Part shown: positions 35,726 to 49,594 of the stretch, in pieces | How the letters are laid out: the number at the start of each line of letters is the position of its first letter | Position numbering within the stretch: the stretch's first letter is position 1 | Assembly (NCBI GenBank): GCA_036417435.1 | Contig: JAZAQT010000221.1 | Span: 930,001 to 994,000 of the forward strand | DNA from: Inia geoffrensis | Taxonomy: Eukaryota; Chordata; Mammalia; Artiodactyla; Iniidae | Direction of reading: 5' to 3' | Length of the DNA stretch: 64,000 nt | Notes under the pieces: model-generated | Told to the model about the DNA's origin: nothing | The model's database searches: none | What the model saw: only the letters and a program-made list of their open reading frames with translations | Translations under genes and position numbers: made by a program

Positions 35726-37461
35726 GGCCAAAAAGGGCGTATGCGTTTTTTCCTGAATATATTCAGGAAAAAACGCATATGCCCTTTATGGCCAAGTGCA
35801 TCACTGTCGAACTGCTGCCTCTTTTCCTATTCTTTCAGAGCAATTCTTATCTACCCCCTGATATCTTTTTTTTGCAATTCTGCGTCGCGTTCAAGTCCTC
35901 TTCACAGCCTTCCTTCAATAAATTTTTTGATGATAGGGGTCATTAGGAACTCTGCAGGATTTTGAGTTACAGTGCCAAAAATCTCCTTTTATCAACTCGC
36001 TTTCTTGTGAGCTGACCGCAAACCCGAAGAATTGCTTCAGGCCCTAATCTCGTTCCGGCATGGCACGCTGAGCCTTTGGTGAATTCTTCTTCCTGTAGGG
36101 AAATCAGAGTTCAATGTGCCCGTCCAAACACATTGAGTTAGCCGCTCATTCATTATCCTTATTCCTGTTCATCTTCCACAGAAATTGCAAACTGTGCCAA
36201 AAAAGAGGTCAAAGGCACTGACTCTCCAAGTGGGGAGAATGTTAATATTGCATCTGGAACGGCGAACTCGAGTACCAGGGGGCTAAAATGGCGATGAGTT
36301 TTAGAAATTTTGCCTGATCACTTCGTGGACCATATTCTGGGTTTTCCATGCATATTTTAGCTGAAGGATAAATCCCTTACACGTGGAGATTTGGGACCCG
36401 TGGAATGGGAACCATGCACCATTACCTCAAAGGGTCTGCATTCCCTCACCAATAGTATCAGCCCCAAGTGTCCAGCCTTATCTCTCCCACAGCTGTGGAT
36501 GTAGAGGTGGTAAATCCAAGATTCCTCAAAAGCCCTGAAGGACTTATTTAAGAATTTGTCTCTATTTCACAGTCCTTGTGTTTTCTTTTTCAAATTTATT
36601 TTTATAAGGGCATTTAGCTTATTTACACTGCTGTGTGTATGCTGCTGTATACAAATGATTTTCTTATGGAGACCTATAAATGTATGGGTTTTAATTTTCT
36701 TCATAGTCACGTATATTCCTAGGTTTTGAATACGGGTTGTTGAGACCATTTGGTTGAGCTATGAGTATGTCTTGTCTAATATATATTTGGCTTATGGAAT
36801 GGTATCTATCCTAATGTCAACCTCTGGTTTTATGCAGCCTCCCCACTCTCCTTTCCCCTTAAGAAAACATAAGTTTCTTTTGTAAATGTGAAACCCTGTT
36901 GTGTTTTGAAATGCAGTTCACGAGTAGCGGTGTTTACATTCCCGGTATTAGTGATATCTTACGATGTTTCTTTTTCTGTGTGACTTATTTCACTTAGAAT
37001 CATCGTAACTAAATCCACTCATTATGCTGCTACTGGTCTGTTGCCATTGATTTCATTGTTGAGTGATATTCCATTTTAGGTATGTACCACAACTTCTATA
37101 TCTCTTTTTCTCTTTCTGGGCTATTGAAGTTGTACCATAGTCAAGATTCCCGTACACAGAGCAGCCCCAAACTTTGGTGTGGCTGTGTCTTTTTCATTTA
37201 AATTTTCCGAATCTATAGCACCATAAGTGGAAGTGCCCTAGGCTCTCTAGCTTGTTTTCTTCTTTGTTCCAGGAAACACCATCCACTTCTCCAGAGTGGC
37301 TGTTGGCAATTTACATCCCGCCCATCAGCATAGCAAGCCTGCCGGTTCTCCATTGCCTGTCCTGCCTCTCTGGATTTTACACTTTTTTTGGACGGCCCTT
37401 TTGATCCGTGGGAAGTGAGACTTCATTTTAGTGCGGATTTCCATTGCAGTCTTGCTTGGTT
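35726..37461. repeat. Satellite monomer 2
   Basis: 1,736 bp. Palindrome 35,726-35,793, with one extra mismatch near its right end (ctttatggcc). Partner of monomer 8, from which it differs at a handful of sites, for example ggtgtaaagtg against ggtggaaagtg just upstream of the palindrome. Confidence 0.93.
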
Positions 37462-39189
37462 GGCCAAAAAGGGCGTATGCCTTTTTTCCTGAATATATTC
37501 AGGATAAAACGCATACGCCATTTTTGGCCAAGTGCATCACTGTCGAACTGCTGCCTCTTTTCCTTCGCTTTCAGAGCAATTCTTATCGACCCCCTGATAT
37601 CTGTTTTCTGCAATTCTGCGTCGCGTTCAAGTCCTCTTCACAGCCTTCCTTCAATAAATTTTTGGATGATAGGGGTCATTTGGAACTCTGCAGGATTGTG
37701 AGTTACAGTGCCACAAATCTTTTCTCAACTCACTTTCTTCTGAGCTGACCTCAAACCCGAAGAATTGCTTCAGTCCCTAATCTCGTTCTGGCATGGTACG
37801 CTGAGCCTTTGTTGTATTCTTCCTGTAGGGAAATTAGAGTTCAATGTGCCCGTCCAAACACTTCGACTTAGCCGTTCATTGGTTCTCCTTATTCCTGATC
37901 ATCTTCCACAGAAATTGCAAACTATGCCAAACAAGAGGTCAAAGTTACTGACTCTCCAAGTGGGGACAATGTTAATATTGCAACTGGAATGGCAAGCTCG
38001 AGTAACAAGGGGCGAAAATGGCAATGAGTTTTAGAAATTTTGCGTGATCACTTCGTGGAAAATATTCTTGGTTTTCCATGCATATTTTAGCTGAAGGATA
38101 AATCTCTTAAACGTGGAGATGTGGGACCCGTGTAATGGGAACCATGCACCATTATCTCAAAGGGTCTGCATTCCCTCACCAATCGTATCAGCCCCAAGTG
38201 TCCAGCCTTATCTCTCCCACAGCTGTGGATGTAGAGGTGGTAATCCAACATTCCTCACAAGCCCTCAAGGACTTATTTGAGAATTTCTCTCTATTTCACA
38301 GTCCTTGTGTTTTCTTTTTCAAATATATTTTTATAAAGGGATTTAGCTTATTTACACTACTGGGTGTATGCTGCTGTACACACATGATTTTCTTAAGGAA
38401 ACCAATAAATGTATGGGTTTTAATTTTCTTCATAGTCAGGTATATTCCTAGGTTTTGAATACGGGGTGTTGAGTCCATTTGGTTGAGCAATGAGTAGGTC
38501 TTGTCTAATATATATTTGGCTTATGGAATGGTATCTGTCCTAATGTCAACCTCTGGTTTTATGCAGCCTCCCCACTCTCCTTTCCCCTTAAGCAAGCATA
38601 AGATTCTTTTGTAAATGTGAGACTCTATTGTGTTTTGCAATGCAGTTCACAGGTAGCCGTGTTTACATTCCCGGTAGTAGTGATATCTTATGTTGTTTCT
38701 TTTTCTGTGTGACTTATTTCACTTAGAATCATCGTAACTAAATCCACTCATTATGCTGCTGCTGGTCTGTTGCCATTGATTTCATTGTTGAGTGATATTC
38801 CATTGTAGGGATGTACCACAACTTCTATATCCATTTTTCCCTTTCTGGGCTATTAAAGTTGTACCATAGTCAAGGTTCCCGTAAAGAGAGCTGCCCCAAA
38901 CTTTGGTGTGGCTCTGTCTTTTTCATTTAAATTTTCCGAATCTATAGCACCATAAGTCGAAGTGCCTTAGGCTCTCTAGCTTGTTTTCTTCTTTGTTCCA
39001 GGAAACACCATCCACTTCTCCAGAGTGGCTGTTGCCAATTTGCATCCAGCCGATGAGCATAAGAAGGCTGCCGGTTCTCCATGGCCTGTCCTCCTCTCTG
39101 GATTTTACACTTTTTTCGGACGGCCCTTTTGATCGGTGGGAAGTGAGACTTCATTTTGGTACGGATTTCCATTGCAGGTTTGCTTGGTT
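37462..39189. repeat. Satellite monomer 3 (short variant)
   Basis: 1,728 bp, 7-8 bases shorter than its neighbours because of small deletions after the palindrome (caaatcttttctcaac; tgtattcttcctgtagg). Palindrome 37,462-37,529 with two arm mismatches (ggataaaacgc; gccatttttggcc). Partner of monomer 9. Confidence 0.93.
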
Positions 39190-40925
39190 GGCCAAAAAGG
39201 GCGTATGCGTTTTTTCCTGAATATATTCAGGAAAAAAACGCATACACACTTTTTGGCCAAGTGCATCACTGTGGATCTGCTGCCTCTTTTCCTACGCTTT
39301 CAGAGCAATTCTTGTCTACCACCTGATATCTCTTTTCTGCCATTCTGCTTCGCGTTCAAGTCCTCTTCACAGCCTTCCTTCAATAAATTTTTGGATGATA
39401 GGGGTCATTTGGAACTCTGCAGGATTGTGAGTTACAGTGCCAAAAATCTCCTTTTCTCAACTCGCTTTGTTGTGAGCTGACCACAAACCCGAAGAATTGC
39501 TTCTGGCCTTAATCTCGTTCCCGCATGGCACGCTGGGCCTTTGGTGAATTCTTCTTCCTGTAGCGAAATCAGAGTTCAATGTGCCCGTCCAAACACATCG
39601 AGTTAGCCGCTCATTGGTTCTCTTTATTCCTGATCATCTTCTAAAGAAACTGCAAACTGTGCGAAACAAGAAGTCAAAGGCAATGACTCTCCAAGTGGGG
39701 AGAATTTTAATATTGCATCTGGAAAGGCGAACTCGAGTACCAGGGGGCGAAAATGGCGATGAGTTTTAGAAATTTTGCCTGATCACTTCGTGGACCATAT
39801 TCTAGATTTTCCATGCGTATTTTAGCTGAAGGATAAATCCCTTAAGGGTGGAGATTCGGGACCCGTGGAATGGGAACCATGCACCATTACCTCAAAGGGT
39901 CTGCATTCCCTCACCAATAGTATCAGACCCAAGTGTCCAGCCTTATCTCTCCCCCAGCTGTGGATGTAGAGGTGGTAAATCCAGGAATCCTCACAAGCCC
40001 TGAAGGACTTTTTTAAGAATTTGTCTCTATTTGACAGTCCTTGTGTATTCTTTTTCAAATTTATTTTTATAAGGGGATTTAGCTTATTTACACTGCTGTG
40101 TGTATGCTGCTGTACACAAATGATTTTCTTATCGAGACCTATTAGTGTATGGGTTTTAATTTTCTTCATAATCAGGTATATTCCTAGGTTTTGAATATGG
40201 GGTGTTGAGTCCATTTGGTTGAGCAAAGTGTAAGTCTTGTCTAATATATATTTGGATTTTGGAATGGTATCTGTCCTAATGTCAACCTCTGGTTTTATGC
40301 AGCCTCCCCACTCTCCTTTCCCCTTAAGCAAGCAGAAGTTTCTTTTGTAAATGTGAGACTCTGTTGTGTTTTGAAATGCAGTTCATGCATAGCCGTGTTT
40401 ACATTCCCGGTAATAGTGATATTTTATGATGCTTCTTTTTCTGTGTGACTTATTTCACTTAGAATCATCGTAACTAAATCCACTCATTATGCTGCTACTG
40501 GTCTGTTGCCATTGATTTCATTGTTGAGTGATATTCCATTGTAGGTAGGTACCACAACTTCTATATCCGTTTTTCTCTTTCTGGGCTATTGAAGTTGTAC
40601 CATAGTCAAATTCACGTACACAGAGCAGTCCCAAACATTGATGTGGCTCTGTCTTTTTCATTTAAATTTTCCGAATCTATAGCACCATAAGTGGAAGTGC
40701 CCCAGGCTCTCTGGCTTGGTTTTTTCTTTGTTCCAGGAAACACCATCCACTTCTCCAGAGTGGCTGTTGGCAATTTACATCCCGCCCATCAGCATAGCAA
40801 GGCTGCCGGTTATCCATTGCCTGTCCTGCCTCTCTGGATTTTACACTTTTTTCGGACGGGCCGTTTGATCGGTGGGAAGTGAGACTTCATTGTAGTGCGG
40901 ATTTCCATTGCAGGCTTGCCTGGTT
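39190..40925. repeat. Satellite monomer 4
   Basis: 1,736 bp. Palindrome 39,190-39,258, 69 bp with one extra A in the right arm. Partner of monomer 10. An antisense open frame of 169 codons (39,822-40,331) is shared with monomer 10 only because the two are recent duplicates. Confidence 0.93.
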
Positions 40926-42660
40926 GGCCAAAAACGGCGTATGTGTTTTTTCCTGAATATATTCAGGAAAAAAAGCTTATGCCCTTTTTGGCGCAGTGCA
41001 TCACTGTCGAACTGCTCCCTCTTTTCCTACACTTTCAGAGCAATTCTTATCTACCACCTGATATCTGTTTTCTGCAATTCTGCGTCACGTTCAAGTCCTC
41101 TTCACAGCCTTCCTTCAATAAATTTTTGGATGATACGGGTCATTTGGAACTCTGCAGGATTGTGACTTACAGTGCCAAAAATCACCTTTTCTCAACTCGC
41201 TTTCTTGTGAGCTGACCGCAAACCCGAAGAATTGCTTCAGGCCCTCATCTCGTTCCGGCATGGCACGCTGACCCTTTGATGAATTCTTCTTCCTGTAGGG
41301 AAATCAGAGTTCAATGTACCCGTCCAAACAAATCGAGTTAGCCGCTCATTGTTTCTCCTTATTCCTGTTCATCTTCCACGGAAATTGCAAACTCTGCCAA
41401 ACAAGATGTCAAAGGCACTGACTCTCCAAGTGGGGAGAATGTTAATATCGCATCTGGAAAGGTGAACTCGAGTACCAGGGGGCGAAAATGGCGATGAGTT
41501 TTAGAAATTTTGCCTGATGACTTCGTGGACCATATTCTGGGCTTTCCATGCATATTTTAGCTGTAGGATAAATCTCTTAAACGTGGAGATTTGGGACCCG
41601 TGGAATGGGAACCATGCACATTTACCTCAAAGGGTCTGCATTCCCTCACCAATAGTATCAGCCCCAAGTGTCCAGCCTTATCTCTCCCACTGCTGTGGAT
41701 GTAGAGTTGGTAAATCCAAGATTCCTCACAATCCCTGAAGGACTTACTTAAGAATTTCTCTCTATTTCACAGTCCTTGTGATTTCTTTTTCAAATTTATT
41801 TTTATAAGGGGATTTAGCTTATTTACACTGCTGTCTGTATGCTGCTGTACACAAATGATTTTCTTATGGAGACCTATAAATGTACGGGTTTTAATTTTCT
41901 TCATAGTCAGGTATATTCCTAGGTTTTGAATACGGGGTGTTGAGTCCATTTGGTAGACCGAGGAGTAGGTCTTGTCTAATATATATTTGGCTTATGGAAT
42001 TGTATCTGTCCTAATGTCAACCTCTGGTTTTATGCAGCCTCCCCACTCTCCTTTCCCCTTAAGCAAGCATAAGTTTCTTTTGTAAATGTGAGACTCTGTT
42101 GTGTTTTGTAATGCAGTTCACACGTAGCCGTGTTTACATTCTCGGTATTAGTGATATCTTATGACGTTTCTTTTTCTGTGTGACTTATTTCACTTAGAAT
42201 CATCGTAACTAAATCCACTCATTATGCTGCTACTGGTCTGTTGCCATTGATTTCATGGTTGAGTGATATTCCATTGTAGGGATGTACCACAACTTCTATA
42301 TCCATTTTTCTCTTTCTGGGCTATTAAAGTTGTACCATAGTCAAGGTTCCCGTACACAGAGAGGCTCCAGACTTTGGTGTGGCTGGGTCTTTTTCATTTA
42401 AATTTTCCGAATCTATAGCACCATAAGTGGAACTGCCCTAGGCTCTCTAGCTTGGTTTTTTCTTTGTTCCAGGAAACACCATTCACTTCTCCAGAGTGGC
42501 TGTTGGCAATTTTCATCCCGCCCATGAGCATAACAAGGCTGCCGGTTCTCCATGGCTTGTCCTCCTCTCTGGATTTTACAATTTTTTCGGACGGCCCTTT
42601 TGATCGGTGGGAAGTGAGACTTCATTGTGGTGAGGATTTCCATTGCAGGCTTGCTTGGTT
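40926..42660. repeat. Satellite monomer 5
   Basis: 1,735 bp. Palindrome about 40,926-40,994, the most decayed of the regular array (ggccaaaaacggcgtatgtg on the left, ggcgc at the right end). Partner of monomer 11. Confidence 0.93.
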
Positions 42661-44395
42661 GGCCAAAAAGGGCGTATGCGTTTTTTCCTGAATATATTCA
42701 GGAAAAAACGCATATGCCCTTTTTGGCCAAGGGCATCACTGTCGAACTGCTGCCTCCTTTCCTATTCTTTCAGAGCAATTCTTATCTACCCCCTGATATC
42801 TTTTTTCTGCAATTCTGCGTCACGTTCAAGTCCTCTTCACAGCCTTCCTTCAATAAATTTTTGGATGATAGGGGTAATTTGGAACTCTGCAGGATTTTGA
42901 GTTACAGTGCCAAAAATCTCCTTTTAACAACTCGCTTTCTTGTGAGCTGACTGCAAACCCGAAGAATTGCTTCAGGCCCTAAACTCGTTCCGGCATGGCA
43001 CGCTGGGCCTTTGGTAAATTCTTCTTCCCGTAGGGAAATCAGAGTTCAATCTGCCCGTCCAAACACTTCGAGTTAACCGCTCATTGGTTCTCCTTATTCC
43101 TGATCATCTTCTACAGAAACTGCAAACTGTGTGAAACAAGAGGTCAAAGGCACTGACTCTCCAAGTGGAGAGAATGTTAATATCGCATCTGGAAAGGCGA
43201 ACTCGAGTACCAGGGGGCGAAAATGGCGATGAGTTTTAGAAATTTTGCCTGATCACTTCGTGGACCATATTCTGGGTTTTCCATGCATATTTTAGCTGAA
43301 GGATAAATCCCTTACACGTGGAGATTTGGGACCCGTGGAATGGGAACCATGCACCATTACCTCAAAGGGTCTGAATTCCCTCACCAATAGTATCAGCCCC
43401 AAGTGTCCAGCCTTATCTCTCCCACAGCTGTGGATGTAGAGGTGGTAATCCAAGATTCCTCACAAGCCCTCAAGGACTTATTTAAGAATTTCTCTCTATT
43501 TAACATTCCTTGTGTTTTCTTTTTCAAATTTATTTTTATAAAGGGATTTAGCTTATTTACACTGCTGGGTGTATGCTGCTGTACACAAATGATTTTCTTA
43601 TGGAAACCAATAAATATATGGGTTTTAATTTTCTTCATAGTCAGGTATATTCCTAGGTTTTGAATACGGGGTGTTGAGTCCATTTGGTTGAGCAATGAGT
43701 AGGTCTTGTCTAATATATATTTGGCTTATGGAATGGTATCTGTCCTAATGTCAACCTCTGGTTTTATGCAGCCTCCCCACTCTCCTTTCCCCTTAAGCAA
43801 GCCTATGTTTCTTTTGTAAATGAGAGACTCTGTTGTGTTTTGAAATGCAGTTCACACGTAGCCGTGTTTACATTCACTGTATTAGTGATATCTTGTGATG
43901 TTTCTTTTTCTGTGTGACTTATTTCACTTAGAATCATCGTAATTAAATCCACTCATTATGCTGCTACTGGTCTGTTGCCATTGATTTCATTGTTGAGTGG
44001 TATTCCATTGTAAGGATGTACCACAACTTCTATATCCATTTTTCTCTTTCTGGGATATTGAATTTGTACCATAGTCAAGGTTTCCGTACACAAAGCAGCC
44101 CCAAACTTTGGTGTTGCTGTGTCTTTGTCATTTAAATTTTACTAATGTACAGCACTATAAGTGGAAGTGCCCTAGGCTCTCTACCTTGTTTTTTTCTTTG
44201 TTCTAGGAAACACCATCTGCTTCTCCAGAGTGGCTGTTGGCAATTTACATCCCGCCCATCAGCATAACAAGGCTGCCTGTACTCCATTGCCTGTTCTGCC
44301 TCTCTGGATTTTACACTTCTTTCTGACGGCCCTTTTGATCAGTGGGAAGTGAGGCTTCATTTTAGTGCGGATTTCCATTGTAGGCTTGATGGGTT
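42661..44395. repeat. Satellite monomer 6
   Basis: 1,735 bp. Palindrome 42,661-42,728 with one mismatch, like monomer 1. It carries ctgaattccc at about 43,371, a variant otherwise seen only at about 55,512 after the register slip. It also has the cttcgagttaaccgctc site at 43,066-43,082. Partner of monomer 12. Confidence 0.93.
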
Positions 44396-46131
44396 GGCCA
44401 AAAAGGGCGTATGCGTTTTTTCCTGAATATATTCAGGAAAAAAACGCATACACTCTTTTTGGGCAAGTGCATCACTGTGGAACTGCTGCCTCTTTTCCTA
44501 CGCTTTCAGAGCAATTCTTGTCTACCACCTGATATCTGTTTTCTGCAATTCTGCGTCGCATTCAATTCCTCTTCACAGCCTTCCTTCAATAAATTTTTGG
44601 ATAATAGGGGTCATTTGGAACTCTACAGGATTGTGAGTTACAGTGCCAAAAATCTCCTTTTCTCAACTCGCTTTCTTGTTAGCTGACCGCAAACCCGAAG
44701 AATTGCTTCAGGCCCTAATCTCGTTCTGGCATGGCACGAGGAGCCTTTGGTGAATTCTTCTTCCTGTAGGGAATTCAGAGTTCAATGTGCCCGTCCAAAC
44801 ACCTCGAGTTAACCGCTCATTTGTTCTCCTTATTCCTGATCATCTTCTACAGAAACTGCAAACTGTGTGAAACAAGAGGTCAAAGGCACTGACTCTCCAA
44901 GTGGAGAGAATGTTAATATCGCATCTGGAAAGGCGAACTCGAGTACCAGGGGGCGAAAATGGCGATGAGTTTTAGAAATTTTGCCTGATCACTTCGTGGA
45001 CCATATTCTGGGATTTCCATGCATATTTTAGCTGAAGGATAAATCCCTTACACGTGGAGATTTGGGACCCGTGGAATGGGAACCATGCACCATTACCTCA
45101 AAGGGTCTGCATTCCCTCACCAATAGTATCAGCCCCAAGTGTCCAGCCTTATCTCTCCCCCAGCTGTGGATGTAGAGGTGGTAAATCCAAGATTCCTCAC
45201 AATCCTTGAAGGACTTATTTAAGAATTTCTCTCTATTTCACAGTCCTTGTGATTTCTTTTTAAAATTTATTTTTATAAGGGGATTTAGCTACTTTACACA
45301 GCTGTGTGTATGCTGCTGTACACAAATGATTTTCTTATGGAGACCTATAAATGTACGGGTTTTAATTTTCTTCATAGTCAGGTATATTCCTAGGTTTTGA
45401 ATACAGGGTGTTGAGTCCATTTGGTAGAGCGAGGAGTAGGTCTTGTCTAATATATATTTGGCTTATGGAATCGTATCTGTCCTAATGTCAGCCTCTGGTT
45501 TTATGTAGCCTCCCCACTCTTCTTTCCCATTAAGCAAGCATAAGTTTCTTTTGTAAATGTGAGACTCTGTTGTGTTTTGTAATGCAGTTCACACGTAGCC
45601 TTGTTTACATTCCCGGTATTAGTGATATCTTATGATGTTTCTTTTTCTGTGGGACTTGTTTCACTTAGAATCATCGTAACTAAATCCACTCATTATGCTG
45701 CTACTGGTCTGTTGCAATTGATTTCATTGTTGAGTGATATTCCATTGTAGGGATGTACCACAACTTCTATATCCATTTTTCTCTTTCTGGGCTATTAAAG
45801 TTGTACCATAGTCAAGGTTCCCGTACACAGAGAAGCTCCAGACTTTGGTGTGGCTGGGTATTTTTCATTTAAATTTTCCGAATCTATAGCACCATAAGTG
45901 GAAGTGCCCTAGGCTCTCTAGCTTGTTTTTTTCTTTGTTCCAGGAAACACCATCCACTTCTCCAGAGTGGCTGTTGGCAATTTACATCCCGCCCATGAGC
46001 ATAACAAGGCTGCCGGTTCTCCATGGCCTGTCCTCCTCTCTGGATTTTACACTTTGTTCGGACGGCCCTTTTGATCGGTGGAAAGTGAGACTTCCTTGTG
46101 GTGCGGATTTCCATTGCAGGCATGCTTGGTT
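44396..46131. repeat. Satellite monomer 7 (gatggg subtype)
   Basis: 1,736 bp. Its palindrome (44,396-44,464, right end mutated to gggc) is preceded by ttgatgggttggcc rather than ttgcttggttggcc, a subtype mark shared with monomers 13-17. Partner of monomer 13. It spans the border of the two higher-order repeat copies. Confidence 0.93.
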
Positions 46132-47867
46132 GGCCAAAAAGGGCGTATGCGTTTTTTCCTGAATATATTCAGGAAAAAACGCATATGCCCTTTATGGCCA
46201 AGTGCATCACTGTCGAACTGCTGCCTCTTTTCCTATTCTTTCAGAGCAATTCTTATCTACCCCCTGATATCTTTTTTCTGCAATTCTGCGTCGCGTTCAA
46301 GTCCTCTTCACAGCCTTCCTTCAATAAATTTTTTGATGATAGGGGTCATTAGGAACTCTGCAGGATTTTGAGTTACAGTGCCAAAAATCTCCTTTTATCA
46401 ACTCGCTTTCTTGTGAGCTGACCGCAAACCCGAAGAATTGCTTCAGGCCCTAATCTCGTTCCGGCATGGCACGCTGAGCCTTTGGTGAATTCTTCTTCCT
46501 GTAGGGAAATCAGAGTTCAATGTGCCCGTCCAAACACATTGAGTTAGCCGCTCATTCATTCTCCTTATTCCTGTTCATCTTCCACAGAAATTGCAAACTG
46601 TGCCAAAAAAGAGGTCAAAGGCACTGACTCTCCAAGTGGGGAGAATGTTAATATTGCATCTGGAACGGCGAACTCGAGTACCAGGGGGCTAAAATGGCGA
46701 TGAGTTTTAGAAATTTTGCCTGATCACTTCGTGGACCATATTCTGGGTTTTCCATGCATATTTTAGCTGAAGGATAAATCCCTTACACGTGGAGATTTGG
46801 GACCCGTGGAATGGGAACCATGCACCATTACCTCAAAGGGTCTGCATTCCCTCACCAATAGTATCAGCCCCAAGAGTCCAGCCTTATCTCTCCCCCAGCT
46901 GTGGATGTAGAGGTGGTAAATCCAAGATTCCTCAAAAGCCCTGAAGGACTTATTTAAGAATTTGTCTCTATTTCACAGTCCTTGTGTTTTCTTTTTCAAA
47001 TTTATTTTTATAAGGGCATTTAGCTTATTTACACTGCTGTGTGTATGCTGCTGTATACAAATGATTTTCTTATGGAGACCTATAAATGTATGGGTTTTAA
47101 TTTTCTTCATAGTCACGTATATTCCTAGGTTTTGAATACGGGTTGTTGAGACCATTTGGTTGAGCTATGAGTATGTCTTGTCTAATATATATTTGGCTTA
47201 TGGAATGGTATCTATCCTAATGTCAACCTCTGGTTTTATGCAGCCTCCCCACTCTCCTTTCCCCTTAAGAAAACATAAGTTTCTTTTGTAAATGTGAAAC
47301 CCTGTTGTGTTTTGAAATGCAGTTCACGAGTAGCGGTGTTTACATTCCCGGTATTAGTGATATCTTACGATGTTTCTTTTTCTGTGTGACTTATTTCACT
47401 TAGAATCATCGTAACTAAATCCACTCATTATGCTGCTACTGGTCTGTTGCCATTGATTTCATTGTTGAGTGATATTCCATTTTAGGTATGTACCACAACT
47501 TCTATATCTCTTTTTCTCTTTCTGGGCTATTGAAGTTGTACCATAGTCAAGATTCCCGTACACAGAGCAGCCCCAAACTTTGGTGTGGCTGTGTCTTTTT
47601 CATTTAAATTTTCCGAATCTATAGCACCATAAGTGGAAGTGCCCTAGGCTCTCTAGCTTGTTTTCTTCTTTGTTCCAGGAAACACCATCCACTTCTCCAG
47701 AGTGGCTGTTGGCAATTTACATCCCGCCCATCAGCATAGCAAGCCTGCCGGTTCTCCATTGCCTGTCCTGCCTCTCTGGATTTTACACTTTTTTTGGACG
47801 GCCCTTTTGATCCGTGGGAAGTGAGACTTCATTTTAGTGCGGATTTCCATTGCAGTCTTGCTTGGTT
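46132..47867. repeat. Satellite monomer 8
   Basis: 1,736 bp. Palindrome 46,132-46,199. Near-identical to monomer 2. Private changes include aggcatgcttgg just before the palindrome and caagagtccag near 46,873. Confidence 0.93.
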
Positions 47868-49594
47868 GGCCAAAAAGGGCGTATGCCTTTTTTCTGAATA
47901 TATTCAGGATAAAACGCATACGCCATTTTTGGCCAAGTGCATCACTGTCGAACTGCTGCCTCTTTTCCTTCGCTTTCAGAGCAATTCTTATCGACCCCCT
48001 GATATCTGTTTTCTGCAATTCTGCGTCGCGTTCAAGTCCTCTTCACAGCCTTCCTTCAATAAATTTTTGGATGATAGGGGTCATTTGGAACTCTGCAGGA
48101 TTGTGAGTTACAGTGCCACAAATCTTTTCTCAACTCACTTTCTTCTGAGCTGACCGCAAACCCGAAGAATTGCTTCAGTCCCTAATCTCGTTCTGGCATG
48201 GTACGCTGAGCCTTTGTTGTATTCTTCCTGTAGGGAAATTAGAGTTCAATGTGCCCGTCCAAACACTTCGACTTAGCCGTTCATTGGTTCTCCTTATTCC
48301 TGATCATCTTCCACAGAAATTGCAAACTATGCCAAACAAGAGGTCAAAGTTACTGACTCTCCAAGTGGGGACAATGTTAATATTGCAACTGGAATGGCAA
48401 GCTCGAGTAACAAGGGGCGAAAATGGCAATGAGTTTTAGAAATTTTGCGTGATCACTTCGTGGAAAATATTCTTGGTTTTCCATGCATATTTTAGCTGAA
48501 GGATAAATCTCTTAAACGTGGAGATGTGGGACCCGTGTAATGGGAACCATGCACCATTATCTCAAAGGGTCTGCATTCCCTCACCAATCGTATCAGCCCC
48601 AAGTGTCCAGCCTTATCTCTCCCACAGCTGTGGATGTAGAGGTGGTAATCCAACATTCCTCACAAGCCCTCAAGGACTTATTTGAGAATTTCTCTCTATT
48701 TCACAGTCCTTGTGTTTTCTTTTTCAAATATATTTTTATAAAGGGATTTAGCTTATTTACACTACTGGGTGTATGCTGCTGTACACACATGATTTTCTTA
48801 AGGAAACCAATAAATGTATGGGTTTTAATTTTCTTCATAGTCAGGTATATTCCTAGGTTTTGAATACGGGGTGTTGAGTCCATTTGGTTGAGCAATGAGT
48901 AGGTCTTGTCTAATATATATTTGGCTTATGGAATGGTATCTGTCCTAATGTCAACCTCTGGTTTTATGCAGCCTCCCCACTCTCCTTTCCCCTTAAGCAA
49001 GCATAAGATTCTTTTGTAAATGTGAGACTCTATTGTGTTTTGCAATGCAGTTCACAGGTAGCCGTGTTTACATTCCCGGTAGTAGTGATATCTTATGTTG
49101 TTTCTTTTTCTGTGTGACTTATTTCACTTAGAATCATCGTAACTAAATCCACTCATTATGCTGCTGCTGGTCTGTTGCCATTGATTTCATTGTTGAGTGA
49201 TATTCCATTGTAGGGATGTACCACAACTTCTATATCCATTTTTCCCTTTCTGGGCTATTAAAGTTGTACCATAGTCAAGGTTCCCGTAAAGAGAGCTGCC
49301 CCAAACTTTGGTGTGGCTCTGTCTTTTTCATTTAAATTTTCCGAATCTATAGCACCATAAGTCGAAGTGCCTTAGGCTCTCTAGCTTGTTTTCTTCTTTG
49401 TTCCAGGAAACACCATCCACTTCTCCAGAGTGGCTGTTGCCAATTTGCATCCAGCCGATGAGCATAAGAAGGCTGCCGGTTCTCCATGGCCTGTCCTCCT
49501 CTCTGGATTTTACACTTTTTTCGGACGGCCCTTTTGATCGGTGGGAAGTGAGACTTCATTTTGGTACGGATTTCCATTGCAGGTTTGCTTGGTT
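47868..49594. repeat. Satellite monomer 9 (short variant)
   Basis: 1,727 bp. Same small deletions as monomer 3, plus one more base lost inside the palindrome (47,868-47,934, 67 bp). Confidence 0.93.

Larger units (their letters stand above)
34646..45050. repeat. Six-monomer higher-order repeat, copy 1
   Basis: Monomers 2-7 with their flanks. The same six, in the same order, recur 10,405-10,406 bases later: palindromes at 35,726/46,132, 37,462/47,868, 39,190/49,595, 40,926/51,331, 42,661/53,066 and 44,396/54,801. Upstream of 34,646 monomer 1 no longer matches the partner position (cttaaacg against cttacacg). The start is uncertain within about 34,646-34,850. Confidence 0.88.

Noticed and set aside
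39822..40331. 169-codon minus-strand open frame, repeated at 50,227-50,736
   Set aside because: It lies in satellite sequence of L1 and unknown origin. Its equivalents in other monomers are broken by stops, and the only repeat is the recent hexamer duplicate.
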